From Robiginitalea aurantiaca (GTDB lineage: Bacteria; Bacteroidota; Bacteroidia; Flavobacteriales; Flavobacteriaceae): a stretch of DNA of 64,000 bases. Below the pieces are notes generated by a model that was given only the letters and a program-made list of their open reading frames with translations, ran no database searches and had not been told where the DNA came from. The stretch covers positions 582,475-646,474 of the forward strand of contig NZ_JAUDUY010000002.1 of NCBI RefSeq assembly GCF_030380815.1. Reading direction: 5' to 3'. Each line of letters opens with the position of its first letter. Position 1 is the first letter of the stretch. Of the stretch, positions 1 through 9,251 are shown in pieces. The translations under genes were made by a program, and so were the position numbers.

Positions 1-819
1 CGGCCCCACTCCTCCGGGTACAGGGGTGATGAATGAAGCCTTCTCACTAACGGCTTCAAAATCCACGTCCCCGCAAATGTAGTAGCCCCTTTCCCGGGTC
101 TCATCCGGGACCCTGGTGATTCCCACATCGATAATCACTGCACCTTCTTTTACCATATCTGCTTTCAGAAAGTTTGGGATCCCCAGAGCCGAAACCACAA
201 TATCTGCCTGGCGGGTCAGAGAGGCAATGTCCCTGGTGCGGCTGTGGGTAAGGGTAACGGTTGCATTTCCTGCCGGGCCCTTTTGGCTGAGCAAAATGCT
301 TATAGGCCTTCCCACAATATTACTTCTTCCAATCACTACAGCGTGCTTTCCCGAAGTTTCAACCCCGTATCTTTTGAGCAATTCCATAATGCCAAAAGGC
401 GTAGCCGAAATAAAGGTTTCCATCTGCAGTGCCATCTTGCCAAAGTTGGCCGGGTGAAAGCCATCGACATCCTTATCCGGATGCACGGCCATCAGTATTT
501 TCTCCTCATCAATATGTTTGGGGAGGGGTAATTGAACGATGTACCCGTCGATATCCGGATCTTCATTAAGCCTGTTTACCACCTCCAGGAGTTCTGCCTC
601 TGTAGTTTCTTCGGGCAGTTGTTCTAACGTAGAATCAAATCCGATCCTCTTACAGGCTCTTACCTTGCTGCCTACATAGGTAAGGCTGGCTCCGTCATTC
701 CCGACCAGAACGGCGGCCAGATGCGGGACTTTTTCCCCCCTGGCTGTCATCCCGGCTACTTCAGCCGCGATTTCGTTCTTAATTTCATTGGAGATTTTCT
801 TGCCGTCGAGGAGCCTCAT
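1..819 (-). CDS. folD: Bifunctional methylenetetrahydrofolate dehydrogenase/cyclohydrolase FolD (partial, C-terminus cut by window edge)
   Basis: FolD interconverts 5,10-methylene-, methenyl- and 10-formyl-tetrahydrofolate in the cytoplasm. I translated 273 codons from the ATG at 817-819; the stop lies beyond the window. Visible family marks are YVGSK with the catalytic lysine at about residue 52, the substrate-loop motif VQLPLP, the segment DKDVDGFHP, the nucleotide-binding VIGRSNIVGRP and the C-terminal PVPGGVGP at the very edge. The family is usually 285-295 residues, so only some 15-25 residues are missing. It lies 38 bases downstream of ffh on the same strand and is probably co-transcribed with it. 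It would supply the C1 pool together with fhs at 10.3 kb. Confidence 0.96.
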   Translation of the reverse strand, partial: MRLLDGKKISNEIKNEIAAEVAGMTARGEKVPHLAAVLVGNDGASLTYVGSKVRACKRIGFDSTLEQLPEETTEAELLEVVNRLNEDPDIDGYIVQLPLPKHIDEEKILMAVHPDKDVDGFHPANFGKMALQMETFISATPFGIMELLKRYGVETSGKHAVVIGRSNIVGRPISILLSQKGPAGNATVTLTHSRTRDIASLTRQADIVVSALGIPNFLKADMVKEGAVIIDVGITRVPDETRERGYYICGDVDFEAVSEKASFITPVPGGVGP

Positions 820-857
820 AATCCGTATTTTTTATGTGTAATTGAACCTGGCGAATC

Positions 858-2186
858 CTATCGCATGTTCTGCATCATCTGCATCATTTTCTTGCCGCCG
901 CCACCTTGCATCATCTTCATCATTTTGCTCATTTGATGAAACTGTTTGAGCAGCTGATTTACTTCCTGAATGCTTGTACCACTCCCCTTGGCGATCCGCT
1001 TTTTCCGGCGCGCATCCAACTTGGATGGAGTGGAGCGCTCCTCGGGCGTCATGGAGTATATAATGGCTTCGATATGCTTAAAGGCATCATCGTCAATATC
1101 CATCCCTTTCAAAGCTTTACCAGCACCGGGGATCATACCCACAAGATCCTTCATACTACCCATCTTCTTGATCTGCTGAATCTGGCTCAGAAAATCGTCA
1201 AACCCGAAGGTATTCTTGGCAATCTTCTTTTGAATCTTGCGCGCCTGTTCTTCATCGAACTGTTCCTGAGCCCTTTCCACAAGGGAAACGACATCACCCA
1301 TTCCAAGGATTCGGTCTGCCATCCGGGAGGGGTAGAAAATATCGATGGCATCCATCTTTTCCCCGGTACCAATAAATTTGATGGGTTTATTCACCACGGA
1401 TTTGATGGATATCGCAGCCCCACCCCGGGTATCCCCATCGAGTTTGGTCAGGATCACCCCGTCAAAATCGAGAACCTCATTAAATGCTTTTGCCGTATTT
1501 ACCGCATCCTGTCCCGTCATGGCATCCACCACAAAAAGTACTTCCTGGGGGGTTACCGCATTGCGGATGTTGGCGATTTCGGTCATCATGGCTTCATCCA
1601 CAGCCAGACGCCCCGCAGTATCGATAATCACCACATTGTGGCCATTGGCTTTGGCATGGGCAACCCCTGCCTGGGCCAGTGAAACCGGATCTGAATTCTC
1701 TTTATCCGAATAAACGGGAACTCCAATCTGATCCCCAACCACATGCAGCTGATCAATAGCCGCAGGACGATAGACGTCACAGGCAACCAGTAAGGGATTC
1801 TTGCTTTTTTTAGTTTTAAGGAAGTTTGCCAGCTTTCCGGAGAAGGTGGTTTTACCAGAGCCCTGAAGACCACTCATCAGAATTACAGAAGGATTTCCCG
1901 ACAGGTCAATCCCTTCGGCATCCCCACCCATGAGCTCAGTAAGCTCATCCTTGACGATCTTGGTCATCAACTGGCCCGGTTGTAGCGTGGTCAGTACATT
2001 CTGTCCAATGGCCTTATCCCGAACCGTATTGGTGAATTCCTTGGCAATTTTAAAGTTGACATCGGCATCCAGAAGCGCACGCCGAATCTCCTTGGTGGTT
2101 TCCGCTACATTTATCTCAGTAATCTGCCCATGCCCGCGAAGGACGTGCATGGCCTTGTCCAGTTTATCACTTAAGTTGTCAAACAT
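858..2186 (-). CDS. ffh: Signal recognition particle protein Ffh
   Basis: GTPase subunit of the bacterial signal recognition particle. It binds 4.5S RNA and signal sequences and delivers ribosomes to FtsY at the membrane. The 442-residue product has the N domain at 1-90, the G1 loop GLQGSGKT at 106-113, DTAGR at 189-193 and TKLD at 247-250. The methionine-rich M domain runs from about residue 300 and ends in a run of MM pairs and glycines typical of the signal-binding tail. Length is normal. The 4.5S RNA gene is not in this window. The ATG is preceded by a possible -7 element at 2212-2219. Confidence 0.98.
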   Translation of the reverse strand: MFDNLSDKLDKAMHVLRGHGQITEINVAETTKEIRRALLDADVNFKIAKEFTNTVRDKAIGQNVLTTLQPGQLMTKIVKDELTELMGGDAEGIDLSGNPSVILMSGLQGSGKTTFSGKLANFLKTKKSKNPLLVACDVYRPAAIDQLHVVGDQIGVPVYSDKENSDPVSLAQAGVAHAKANGHNVVIIDTAGRLAVDEAMMTEIANIRNAVTPQEVLFVVDAMTGQDAVNTAKAFNEVLDFDGVILTKLDGDTRGGAAISIKSVVNKPIKFIGTGEKMDAIDIFYPSRMADRILGMGDVVSLVERAQEQFDEEQARKIQKKIAKNTFGFDDFLSQIQQIKKMGSMKDLVGMIPGAGKALKGMDIDDDAFKHIEAIIYSMTPEERSTPSKLDARRKKRIAKGSGTSIQEVNQLLKQFHQMSKMMKMMQGGGGKKMMQMMQNMR

Positions 2187-2211
2187 AAATTTTGCCTTTT
2201 TTCAGGTCTTG

Positions 2212-2219
2212 CAAAGATA
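2212..2219 (-). promoter_or_regulatory. Possible -7 promoter element for ffh
   Basis: Read leftward, the sequence is TATCTTTG, matching the Bacteroidota TAnnTTTG consensus, about 26 bases upstream of the ffh ATG. No good TTG stands 17-21 bases further upstream, so only half of the promoter is supported. Confidence 0.35.
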
Positions 2220-2587
2220 ATAATCTGAGGTGGATTGGGGAAGGGATCACAACAGGAAGCATAGCGCTATGGCAATCGAAGCTGGCCCTATTCCTCAATC
2301 GGTCGAAACAAACACGGAACAGGGGCTCCAATACCTGCCACTGGAATACTTTCCACAACAAAACAGGAAAGCCTTCGGAGGTACTATTGTTTGATAATAT
2401 GCATCGAAACCCGCATCTGCCTGTTGCAGGTTTCCGCGGATAAAATACTCCGGCTATTGAGCACCATAATTTTCGGACTAGGCGATTTTGTGCTCGATTT
2501 CAATTATTCAGGCTCACCTTTCCATTTAAAACATGGATGCAAAAAAGGTTTTGATCGAATACCTTTCACCTGATTTCACCCTTTAAG

Positions 2588-2595
2588 TACCTTTG
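2588..2595 (+). promoter_or_regulatory. Possible -7 promoter element for the thioredoxin-like gene
   Basis: TACCTTTG matches TAnnTTTG and ends 22 bases before the ATG at 2618, a plausible distance. The nearest TTTTG upstream (about 2549-2553) is too far away for a standard -33 element. Confidence 0.35.
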
Positions 2596-2617
2596 ACACA
2601 TAATGAAATGACATTCA

Positions 2618-3184
2618 ATGGCTTTTAAAAACAAAAACTTCCTTTGGCTGGGCATTGTACTCGGCGTCGTGGCACTTTTGATCTTTGGGGCTGACTATCT
2701 TGAGGATACGTCCTATCAGGGAGATGATTCGATTCGTTTTGTGGCCTCTGAATATTCGGACCTTGAAGCACTTTTAGCTTCAGAGCCATTTCAAAACAAG
2801 GTCCTTTATGTGGACCTCTGGTTCAGCTCCTGTCCTCCCTGCATAAAAGAGTTCAAAAATCCCCCACTCCTGAAAGAGCATTTTAAAAACCGGGATGACT
2901 TGGTATTCCTGTATATTTCGCACCGTACGTTACACCCCAATGCGCTTCAGTTATGGAAGAACGCGATACGTAAGTACAACCTTACCGGCTGGCATTATAT
3001 GATGGACAGGGAATTTGAAACAAGACTATGGGCGGAACTCCGCTCGAAGGATTCATCAATTGCCAAAGGGTATCCGAGGTATTTGATCATTGATAATTCG
3101 TCCGGGTACAGGAATTACAGTGCACCGCAACCTTCCCAGGTCAAAGAGGTAAAAGCACTTTTGGAACCCTTGCTGGACCGTTGA
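2618..3184 (+). CDS. Membrane-anchored thioredoxin-fold protein
   Basis: 188 residues with one N-terminal membrane segment at about 9-26, followed by a thioredoxin-like domain facing the periplasm. The redox motif CPPC is at 72-75 in the context LWFSSCPPC, resembling TlpA/ResA-type thiol-disulfide oxidoreductases. A later GYPRYLIID segment supplies the proline expected opposite the active site. Likely roles are periplasmic disulfide reduction or thiol maintenance; no client protein is suggested by the neighbours. The fold and active site are seen, the substrate is unknown. Confidence 0.8.
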   Translation: MAFKNKNFLWLGIVLGVVALLIFGADYLEDTSYQGDDSIRFVASEYSDLEALLASEPFQNKVLYVDLWFSSCPPCIKEFKNPPLLKEHFKNRDDLVFLYISHRTLHPNALQLWKNAIRKYNLTGWHYMMDREFETRLWAELRSKDSSIAKGYPRYLIIDNSSGYRNYSAPQPSQVKEVKALLEPLLDR

Positions 3185-3334
3185 TTCCAGATTGCAAACG
3201 TCGTTTTCTGCACCAATCCAATACGGGTCTTTAAATAACCATGTTACCGTAACCATTAACAAAGTAGTGCGCATAAATTGACAGGATTCCCTGGAACATA
3301 TAGTCCTATTCAGACGAAAATTCCACCCGCCAAG

Positions 3335-5647
3335 CTATTGTAAAGCAGCATCCCAGACCGGATCCCAGTCCCCCTCTTCTTTCAGGTAGGTGATCACCTC
3401 AGCGCGCATCCGGTGGGTTTCAGCTTCAATCTCCCTGAAAAGCTCCTGATATTCCGGGTATTTTTCAAAGGCTGAAAACGTTGAACCTTTCAGATGGCTG
3501 TAAATGCCCAGCCGATGTCCGGGCTCAAAAAAAGCTTCATTCAGTGCCCTTAGGAATCCCTTCAGATCATTTTGCACGTAAGCGCAGTGCATCGGATAAA
3601 ATTTATTGGCCAACATAACGCGTTTGCCGTGCTGATTGTAATAAGAACACAAAAAGTCCGCGAAAAACGTAGCTTTTTCTTCATCACCTTCTGCCCTTAG
3701 AACTTCGATGTATGTCCGCACCGGCCCAATTTCAGAAAGCTGCAGGCTCTCAACCGTCATTTTTCCGGACGCTATATCCCTGTACAATTCAGAAAAATGC
3801 TGAAGCAGGATGTCACGGGCTTGCTTAACATTCCCTTGCAAATAATACACCCTCGCCAGGTTTGTATACCCAAGCTTTTTGTCCAGCCCTTTGTCCTCCA
3901 TCCAAATATGGGTCAGATCCAGGGCGTCCGGGTACCGCTGCTCGATAATACAGATCTCATAGGCCGGCTCATAGGTGTATATCGGGTTGTCCGGAAACTT
4001 CACCTGATTCAGATGGGCGTACTTTTTGGCCATGGGTACTAAATCCAAGTCCAGGGCCAGGAGCCTTCCCCAAAATAAGAATCCATAGGTATAGGGCTGT
4101 TCTTTCAGGGCTTCCTGAATCACGCTGAATGCCGACAGATAATTGCCTCCCGGTTGATCGGCCAACATAATGGCTTTGAAAAAAATCGATCCCCTGCTTG
4201 GATTTTCCTTCGACGCTTCTTCCAGAATGATCACAAAGGCTTTTTCCCGCTGGTCCCATTTCCAGAATAAATCCCGGGCATATACATTGTTATAAAGGTG
4301 GTTTAGCGGGTCCAGTCTCAAGGCGTTCTCCAAATAGCCATGGGCAGTGTGATATTTCCCGATACCCCTGAAGACCTGGTGGAGCCGGTAACTGCTTCTG
4401 TGGTGATTCGGATTCATCTCCAGCACCTTGCGAAAGCCGGATATGATCTCGGTAGAATCATTTAGAATGTTGCCCTGTATGTAATCGAAATCCGCTTTGG
4501 CAAATAACACTTCAGGGCTTTCAGGGTTCAATTCCAAGGCCATTCTCATATACTTTTCCATCATCCGATCCCGTTCCTCCTGGTTTAAACTGCCGTAATA
4601 ATGCCACCTGCCGTACAAAAAGGTAAGCTCTGCATAAGCTTCGGCAAAATAAGGATCCAATTCTACTGACCTTTCCAGCCAGTGTATGGCCTGTGTAATC
4701 GAATCTTCGTACCGCACTTTTCCTTTTTTAACGGCCTTGAGGTATAATTCCAGGGCTTCCAGGTTGGCAGTCCTCCTTTGACGGATCAGATCCCTTACAT
4801 CCTCAGGCAGGGAGCGCTTCAATTGCATGGCGACTTTATTGGAAATTTCCTCCTGCATTTCAAAAATAGCCTCGGAATTTTCCTGGAACGATTCAGACCA
4901 AAGCTGAATTCCGGTTTTGGCATCTATGAGTTTAACCGAAGCCTTAAGTTGATTTCCCTGGTGCGAAAGGGACCCATCCACCAGATAATCAACACCCAGC
5001 CTTTTTCCGATTTTCGAGCAGGCTTCCCTTTTATCGACCTGAAAGGAAGAGGATGCGGTCACCACCTTTAGCATACTCAGGTTGCTCAGGGAATTGAGGA
5101 CTTCGTCCGCAAGTGCGTATGCTTTGTAGCCCTGGGCAGAATCAGCGCCCAGATAGTCAAATTTGAGTACGGCGAGGGATTTTTCTCCTTCCGGGGAATT
5201 GCTCCCCCCCACAGCGGATATCCCAAAAATCGCAAATAGAATGGCTAGGGCCCCTAAAGCCAATGGGAGCAACACTTTTCTGGATTTGGATGGCTCAGAG
5301 ACCTTCGCATCCCTAGAGGTATGTCCGTTCTGGTCCGCCGTGCTGGGGGAGTACCCGAAGTATTCCCTAAAGCAGGTAGAGAAATAAGTAGGGCTGTTAA
5401 AGCCTACCATATAGGCGATCTCGGTGATCGGGTACTGATCCGTCTTAAGGAGCTCCAGGGCCCTGTCCAACCGAATCTCACGAATAAACTGGCTGGCCGA
5501 CTTTTGTTCCGCTTCCCTGACCCTCCGGTACAATTCGGAACGGCTGATGCCCAGTTCTTCCGCAAGCGCAGAAACCCCGAACTGGGGGTTCAGTAGGTTG
5601 TCCAGAACAACCTGCCTGGCTCTTAATATAAACCCATTGGAAGGCAT
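3335..5647 (-). CDS. Membrane-spanning AraC-type regulator with TolB-like and TPR sensor region
   Basis: 770 residues in three parts. Residues 8-105 form an AraC-type double helix-turn-helix DNA-binding domain placed at the N-terminus, not the usual C-terminus. Residues 124-146 are a single membrane segment. From about 157 to 280 comes a TolB/FlgO-like domain (begins SLAVLKFDYLG, with DYLVDGSL and TGIQLWS), followed to the end by tetratricopeptide repeats. The topology implies a cytoplasmic DNA-binding head and a periplasmic sensing region, so it would act as a one-component transmembrane regulator. Its ligand and target genes are not evident. It is divergent from the lipoprotein gene at 5907, a possible target by position only. 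Confidence 0.82.
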   Translation of the reverse strand: MPSNGFILRARQVVLDNLLNPQFGVSALAEELGISRSELYRRVREAEQKSASQFIREIRLDRALELLKTDQYPITEIAYMVGFNSPTYFSTCFREYFGYSPSTADQNGHTSRDAKVSEPSKSRKVLLPLALGALAILFAIFGISAVGGSNSPEGEKSLAVLKFDYLGADSAQGYKAYALADEVLNSLSNLSMLKVVTASSSFQVDKREACSKIGKRLGVDYLVDGSLSHQGNQLKASVKLIDAKTGIQLWSESFQENSEAIFEMQEEISNKVAMQLKRSLPEDVRDLIRQRRTANLEALELYLKAVKKGKVRYEDSITQAIHWLERSVELDPYFAEAYAELTFLYGRWHYYGSLNQEERDRMMEKYMRMALELNPESPEVLFAKADFDYIQGNILNDSTEIISGFRKVLEMNPNHHRSSYRLHQVFRGIGKYHTAHGYLENALRLDPLNHLYNNVYARDLFWKWDQREKAFVIILEEASKENPSRGSIFFKAIMLADQPGGNYLSAFSVIQEALKEQPYTYGFLFWGRLLALDLDLVPMAKKYAHLNQVKFPDNPIYTYEPAYEICIIEQRYPDALDLTHIWMEDKGLDKKLGYTNLARVYYLQGNVKQARDILLQHFSELYRDIASGKMTVESLQLSEIGPVRTYIEVLRAEGDEEKATFFADFLCSYYNQHGKRVMLANKFYPMHCAYVQNDLKGFLRALNEAFFEPGHRLGIYSHLKGSTFSAFEKYPEYQELFREIEAETHRMRAEVITYLKEEGDWDPVWDAALQ

Positions 5648-5906
5648 TACACGCTGAATGTTGGAGGCTTTCCTTTAAAGATAACCTTTTCGCAAAAAAG
5701 TTAAAAACGGGTGGCTTCACTGGACGGCCCTCCTGGAAAAACAATGAAACCCCATTAGTAATGGGCATATTCCCGTTTAGGAGGTCGTTCGGAACATAGT
5801 TTCAAACCTTAAAAAAAAATTTAAGGTGTTTGTATCATGCCTGAAACCAGCTCTATGTTGAATTCCGGAGCTTTAAAAGGCAATCATAAACCTAAAAACA
5901 AACATT

Positions 5907-6611
5907 ATGAAAACAAAAACTTGTATCGCACTGGCATCAATGCTATTGATCTTTTCCTGCTCTGATCCAGAGGAACCGGCTTTGGGAGTAGAAGAAATGC
6001 AAAGTATTCAAATCAAGAGCCCTATTGCCGAAATACTCTCCACGGAGAGGGGCAAGGCATCTATGTCCGCCCTCTTTCGCCCCCAGGGTACCGCCAAGGG
6101 AAATGGGAACGGGGTTGTATTTATAAAAAATGCCGCTGATTATGTGGCGTGTAGTTTTGGGGAAGATCGTTTTGTCTGTTTCTATGAGATTGATGAAAAC
6201 GGTTTCTACAGGTCTCCTATCGATGTTACATTCCTTCCAAACGGAGAAGCTCAATTCAATTCGCGTTCCAAAGACTTTGCCGTAGAAGTTTATAACGAGG
6301 TTTTTGACCTGATCTATTCCAACCTTTGCTATGAAGAACGTGTGGGTAATTTACACATAAATGTGAAAGCCCCCTTTGAATTGATTACCGATGATCCTTT
6401 CGTGGATTTTGATTATTACACCCCGGTTTTCAGTGATATCTCTTCTGCTAACAATTTGCAATTGACGGCCCTGGTCAATGATGCGGCACGAAACCTCGAC
6501 ATTGATAATCTTACCTGGGATTGTACGGACCCGACCTCCGAGAAAAAACTTAAGGTTACAAGCTTATTTACTCCGAGTGGAAACTTAAATGTGAAGATCT
6601 CACTCAGGTAG
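5907..6611 (+). CDS. Hypothetical lipoprotein
   Basis: 234 residues. The N-terminus is a lipoprotein signal with a lipobox ending in cysteine 18 (LIFSC followed by SDPEEP), so the mature protein is probably lipid-anchored. No domain is recognised in the body; the C-terminal half is rich in D, N and aromatic residues and looks like beta structure. It stands alone, followed by a strong terminator at 6641-6671. It is divergent from the AraC/TPR regulator, which might control it; that is inference from position. Confidence 0.7.
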   Translation: MKTKTCIALASMLLIFSCSDPEEPALGVEEMQSIQIKSPIAEILSTERGKASMSALFRPQGTAKGNGNGVVFIKNAADYVACSFGEDRFVCFYEIDENGFYRSPIDVTFLPNGEAQFNSRSKDFAVEVYNEVFDLIYSNLCYEERVGNLHINVKAPFELITDDPFVDFDYYTPVFSDISSANNLQLTALVNDAARNLDIDNLTWDCTDPTSEKKLKVTSLFTPSGNLNVKISLR

Positions 6612-6640
6612 TCCACGATCTTCCCTATCAGCTAATCTTG

Positions 6641-6671
6641 AACCATCAGTTCCACACTGATGGTTTTTTTT
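6641..6671 (+). terminator. Rho-independent terminator after the 5907-6611 lipoprotein gene
   Basis: Perfect 9-bp stem AACCATCAG / CTGATGGTT with a 7-base loop, followed directly by six or more T residues. Confidence 0.88.
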
Positions 6672-6790
6672 GAGGAGTCACTGAATAATCCATAAAGCAA
6701 AAAATTGTCGAATCCCCATTCTTAGACCCGAGTGAGTAAGTAAGATAAATTGTATCTTCCTACTTCAACATTCACGAAATAACCCTTGCC

Positions 6791-7537
6791 ATGTTCAGAC
6801 GCCTCTTCTTGATTGTTTTATTCGGATTCCTCCTCAACAGCTCCTTCGGACAATCCCAGATCTACGAACTCAGGGTGTATGAGCTCGATTTTTTCAGGCC
6901 TGCAGAAGTTTTGCACACTTACCTGGAAAAGGCTCTGATCCCGGCCCTGAACCGACAGGGGATTAAACATGTGGGAGCTTTTGAGGAAGCAGGCGATGCC
7001 CTGCCCAAAAAGCTATACCTGCTCATAGCTTATGATAACATGGGAGCTTACGGTACGGTAACAGATGCCCTTAGAAAGGATAGTAACTACCTTTCGGCTG
7101 CCGAACCCTATTTTGAAGCGCCTGAAGAAAAGATCGCATACAACAGGTACGAAAGCAGTTTTATTCGATCCGTTGTGGGCTTTCCAGACCTGTTAAAACC
7201 GGCTGAGGATTCCGAGCTATTCGAATTGCGGATATACGAAAGCCACAATGAGGATGCCCTGAGGCGAAAGGTAAAGATGTTCAACGATAGTGAATTCAAA
7301 ATATTCGAGGAGGTGGGGTTGCCCATGGTATTTTTCGGGGAAAACATTTCAGGGCATCAAATGCCCTGTCTTACCTACCTGCTGGCATTTAAGGACAAAG
7401 CCGGGCATGAAGAAGCCTGGTCTAAGTTCGGCCCGCATCCCGAGTGGCAGCGCATCACCAAACTCGAGGAATACGCCAACTCCATGAACGACATCACACG
7501 TGTATTTCTCAAACCTTTGCCGTATTCGCAATTGTAG
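6791..7537 (+). CDS. NIPSNAP family secreted protein
   Basis: 248 residues with a cleavable signal peptide (hydrophobic 6-18, likely cut after NSSFG). Two related ferredoxin-like NIPSNAP repeats follow, marked by YELRVYELDFF near residue 24 and ELFELRIYES near residue 143. The conserved second-repeat segment EAWSKFGPHPEWQ is also present. Bacterial NIPSNAP proteins of this size are common in Bacteroidota but their activity is not established. The signal peptide suggests a periplasmic location. It stands alone as a single transcription unit. Confidence 0.82.
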   Translation: MFRRLFLIVLFGFLLNSSFGQSQIYELRVYELDFFRPAEVLHTYLEKALIPALNRQGIKHVGAFEEAGDALPKKLYLLIAYDNMGAYGTVTDALRKDSNYLSAAEPYFEAPEEKIAYNRYESSFIRSVVGFPDLLKPAEDSELFELRIYESHNEDALRRKVKMFNDSEFKIFEEVGLPMVFFGENISGHQMPCLTYLLAFKDKAGHEEAWSKFGPHPEWQRITKLEEYANSMNDITRVFLKPLPYSQL

Positions 7538-7709
7538 ACTGCGGGTTTCAGGTTTTTGTGGGTGGCCTTTCCTTATCCCTGATTTTGGGGGTTTCCTGAA
7601 TGGAAGTTGCTGGGGTTGTGTGTAATTTGTTACTGGGGTGGGCAGGACTTTTCACCCCCCTATGATCACTGATGAAATGGAGCATACCTCCATTTCGCCT
7701 ACCCTCATC

Positions 7710-8027
7710 TCAGCATTTCACAGCAGTGCCCGAGGCCGTAACCATAATCATCCCACCATTGGCTCCCAGGGTCTCATAATCCAGGTCAATCCCGATGACT
7801 GCATTGGCACCCATTTTTCGGGCTTCTTCCTGCATTTCAGAAAGGGCGTTGTTTTTAGCTTCCCGCAGTACGCGCTCATAGGAGCCAGACCGGCCGCCTA
7901 CAACATCCCGGATGCCTGCAAAAATATCCTTGAATATATTAGCGCCAATAATGGTTTCGCCCGTTACAATACCGAGGTATTCAGATATGGGGTGGTTTTC
8001 AAGGGTGTTCGTAGTGGTCAATAGCAT
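7710..8027 (-). CDS. YbjQ/UPF0145 family protein
   Basis: 105 residues matching the YbjQ (putative heavy-metal-binding) family over its whole length. Marks are the start [10 protein letters not shown], the [16 protein letters not shown] segment, [11 protein letters not shown], the helix [14 protein letters not shown] and the end GTAVKC. The family forms a small pentameric fold; metal binding has been suggested but a physiological role is not settled. The larger open frame on the opposite strand over this locus is only its shadow. Confidence 0.9.
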   Translation of the reverse strand: MLLTTTNTLENHPISEYLGIVTGETIIGANIFKDIFAGIRDVVGGRSGSYERVLREAKNNALSEMQEEARKMGANAVIGIDLDYETLGANGGMIMVTASGTAVKC

Positions 8028-8427
8028 GCTAAATGATTTATAGTTCGAAAAGTAATTGCACCGGGAAACCTAATGCTACCGGTATACCCTTTATAGGTGT
8101 CGGGAATTGAAGAAATGTTACGCAGAACTGAAAGGAAATTGCACGGGTGTGAATTATCTTGGTTTTGGGGAGGGAGGGTAACCCCACCCATTTGATCATA
8201 ACCACGCCAATACCAAACACATGATATTGTACTTTTTCGATGAACAACACGATTTTAGCAAATTGAGGCAATAGATCGTAATTTTTTGACTTTCATCTCC
8301 GAGAAGGAGTCATTGATCGCCTGCTGGTGTATTTTACGGAAGGTTTATCAAAAAAAAAGCCCTGATTCATGTTGGGAAAACTTGTGATAAACCCGGACAA
8401 GAACACTTGAGAAATGGAGATTAAGCG
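8028..8427. other. Intergenic region between ybjQ-like gene and 8428 gene
   Basis: About 400 bases between divergent genes. A 77-codon leftward frame at 8038-8271 has no family resemblance and no good start context. No hairpin, tRNA or clear TAnnTTTG promoter was found. Confidence 0.4.
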
Positions 8428-8940
8428 ATGAAAACGCTGCAAATAGCCACATTAGATACACTGGATAACGCCCAGCTGCTTTCGCTGATCAAAAAACACA
8501 AGTGGGCAGGGCTTTCAAAAGAAGCCATGGACAAAATCGTCCAAATCCTGTCAGGTCGCGGATTGGATAAGGACGTTCTAAGGCGGATCGGATATCTGAG
8601 TGCAGATCCCTTTAATGAGGCCCTAAAATATTACCTCGCCTTCAAGCGATATTCCAAATGGGTTTTTGTGTGTTACCTTGTCTTCATCGGCTCTATCCTA
8701 ACTTCATATCTTTTCGAACCTTCTCCTGTAATATCTGTAGGTTTAATCCTCATTTTTTCCTCCCTGCTGACTCTGGTCATGGTAGCGTTATTTAAACAAT
8801 CCCTTTTCTACAGGGCTTTAGGCGCTTACCACTCGGATGGGAGCCCCCTGGCTTTTTTCTTCCTGGGAATGCCCCTTTTCTTCCTGATGTATTTCAGTTA
8901 CAAGCAAAAAATGGAAACGCGACTCGAAGAGTTGGTCTAG
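8428..8940 (+). CDS. Hypothetical membrane protein
   Basis: 170 residues, family not recognised. The first 75 residues are soluble and helical (QLLSLIKKHKWAGLSKEAMDKI). Three membrane segments follow, at about 78-93, 100-122 and 139-153, then a short charged tail. The soluble head could be a small helical interaction domain. It is the first of three rightward genes (8428, 9046, 9252) with short gaps between the last two; whether the three form one operon is not shown. Confidence 0.6.
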   Translation: MKTLQIATLDTLDNAQLLSLIKKHKWAGLSKEAMDKIVQILSGRGLDKDVLRRIGYLSADPFNEALKYYLAFKRYSKWVFVCYLVFIGSILTSYLFEPSPVISVGLILIFSSLLTLVMVALFKQSLFYRALGAYHSDGSPLAFFFLGMPLFFLMYFSYKQKMETRLEELV

Positions 8941-9045
8941 GCCTTGGCGTAAAAAATTCAAAGAACTTATTATATTTACTACAACCGGGTCAGGCATCCC
9001 AATGTTCCGGCAGGCCATTTCTTTTGTTCCAATAACACCACAAAA

Positions 9046-9243
9046 ATGAAACTGACTAAAATTCAATGGGTAACGCTGGTGGCACTCCTTGCCTATCTGG
9101 TTTATGAGTTCATCCTGATTCCCAAATGGGAGGCAACCCTGCCGGAATCCGACCCTGTAATACGAGCAGATATTTTTCTGATCTACCCAGTCCTGCTGAT
9201 TCTTGTCCTGATCTCCGCAATCCAGTTTTTTCGTAAAAAATAG
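9046..9243 (+). CDS. Small two-helix membrane protein
   Basis: 65 residues with two predicted membrane helices, about 8-25 and 43-60, and a final RKK tail that would sit in the cytoplasm. No family recognised. The ATG follows an upstream sequence without a Shine-Dalgarno motif, as is normal here. It ends 8 bases before the next gene, suggesting co-transcription with the lipoprotein at 9252. Confidence 0.55.
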   Translation: MKLTKIQWVTLVALLAYLVYEFILIPKWEATLPESDPVIRADIFLIYPVLLILVLISAIQFFRKK

Positions 9244-9251
9244 ACCCAGAT

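Larger units (their letters stand above)
2187..2617. other. Intergenic region between divergent ffh and the thioredoxin-like gene
   Basis: About 430 bases without a convincing gene. The ends carry likely promoter elements for the two divergent genes (TATCTTTG leftward at 2212-2219 and TACCTTTG rightward at 2588-2595). The middle has only short overlapping open frames with no recognisable product, and I see no tRNA fold or strong hairpin. Confidence 0.5.

Noticed and set aside
906..1682. 258-codon open frame on the + strand
   Set aside because: It lies wholly antisense to ffh, and its translation has no family features; the ffh protein is unmistakable.
7638..8024. 128-codon open frame on the + strand
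   Set aside because: Antisense to the YbjQ-family gene, which matches its family end to end.
8038..8271. 77-codon leftward frame in the gap before 8428
   Set aside because: No family resemblance, poor composition and no start context; treated as chance.
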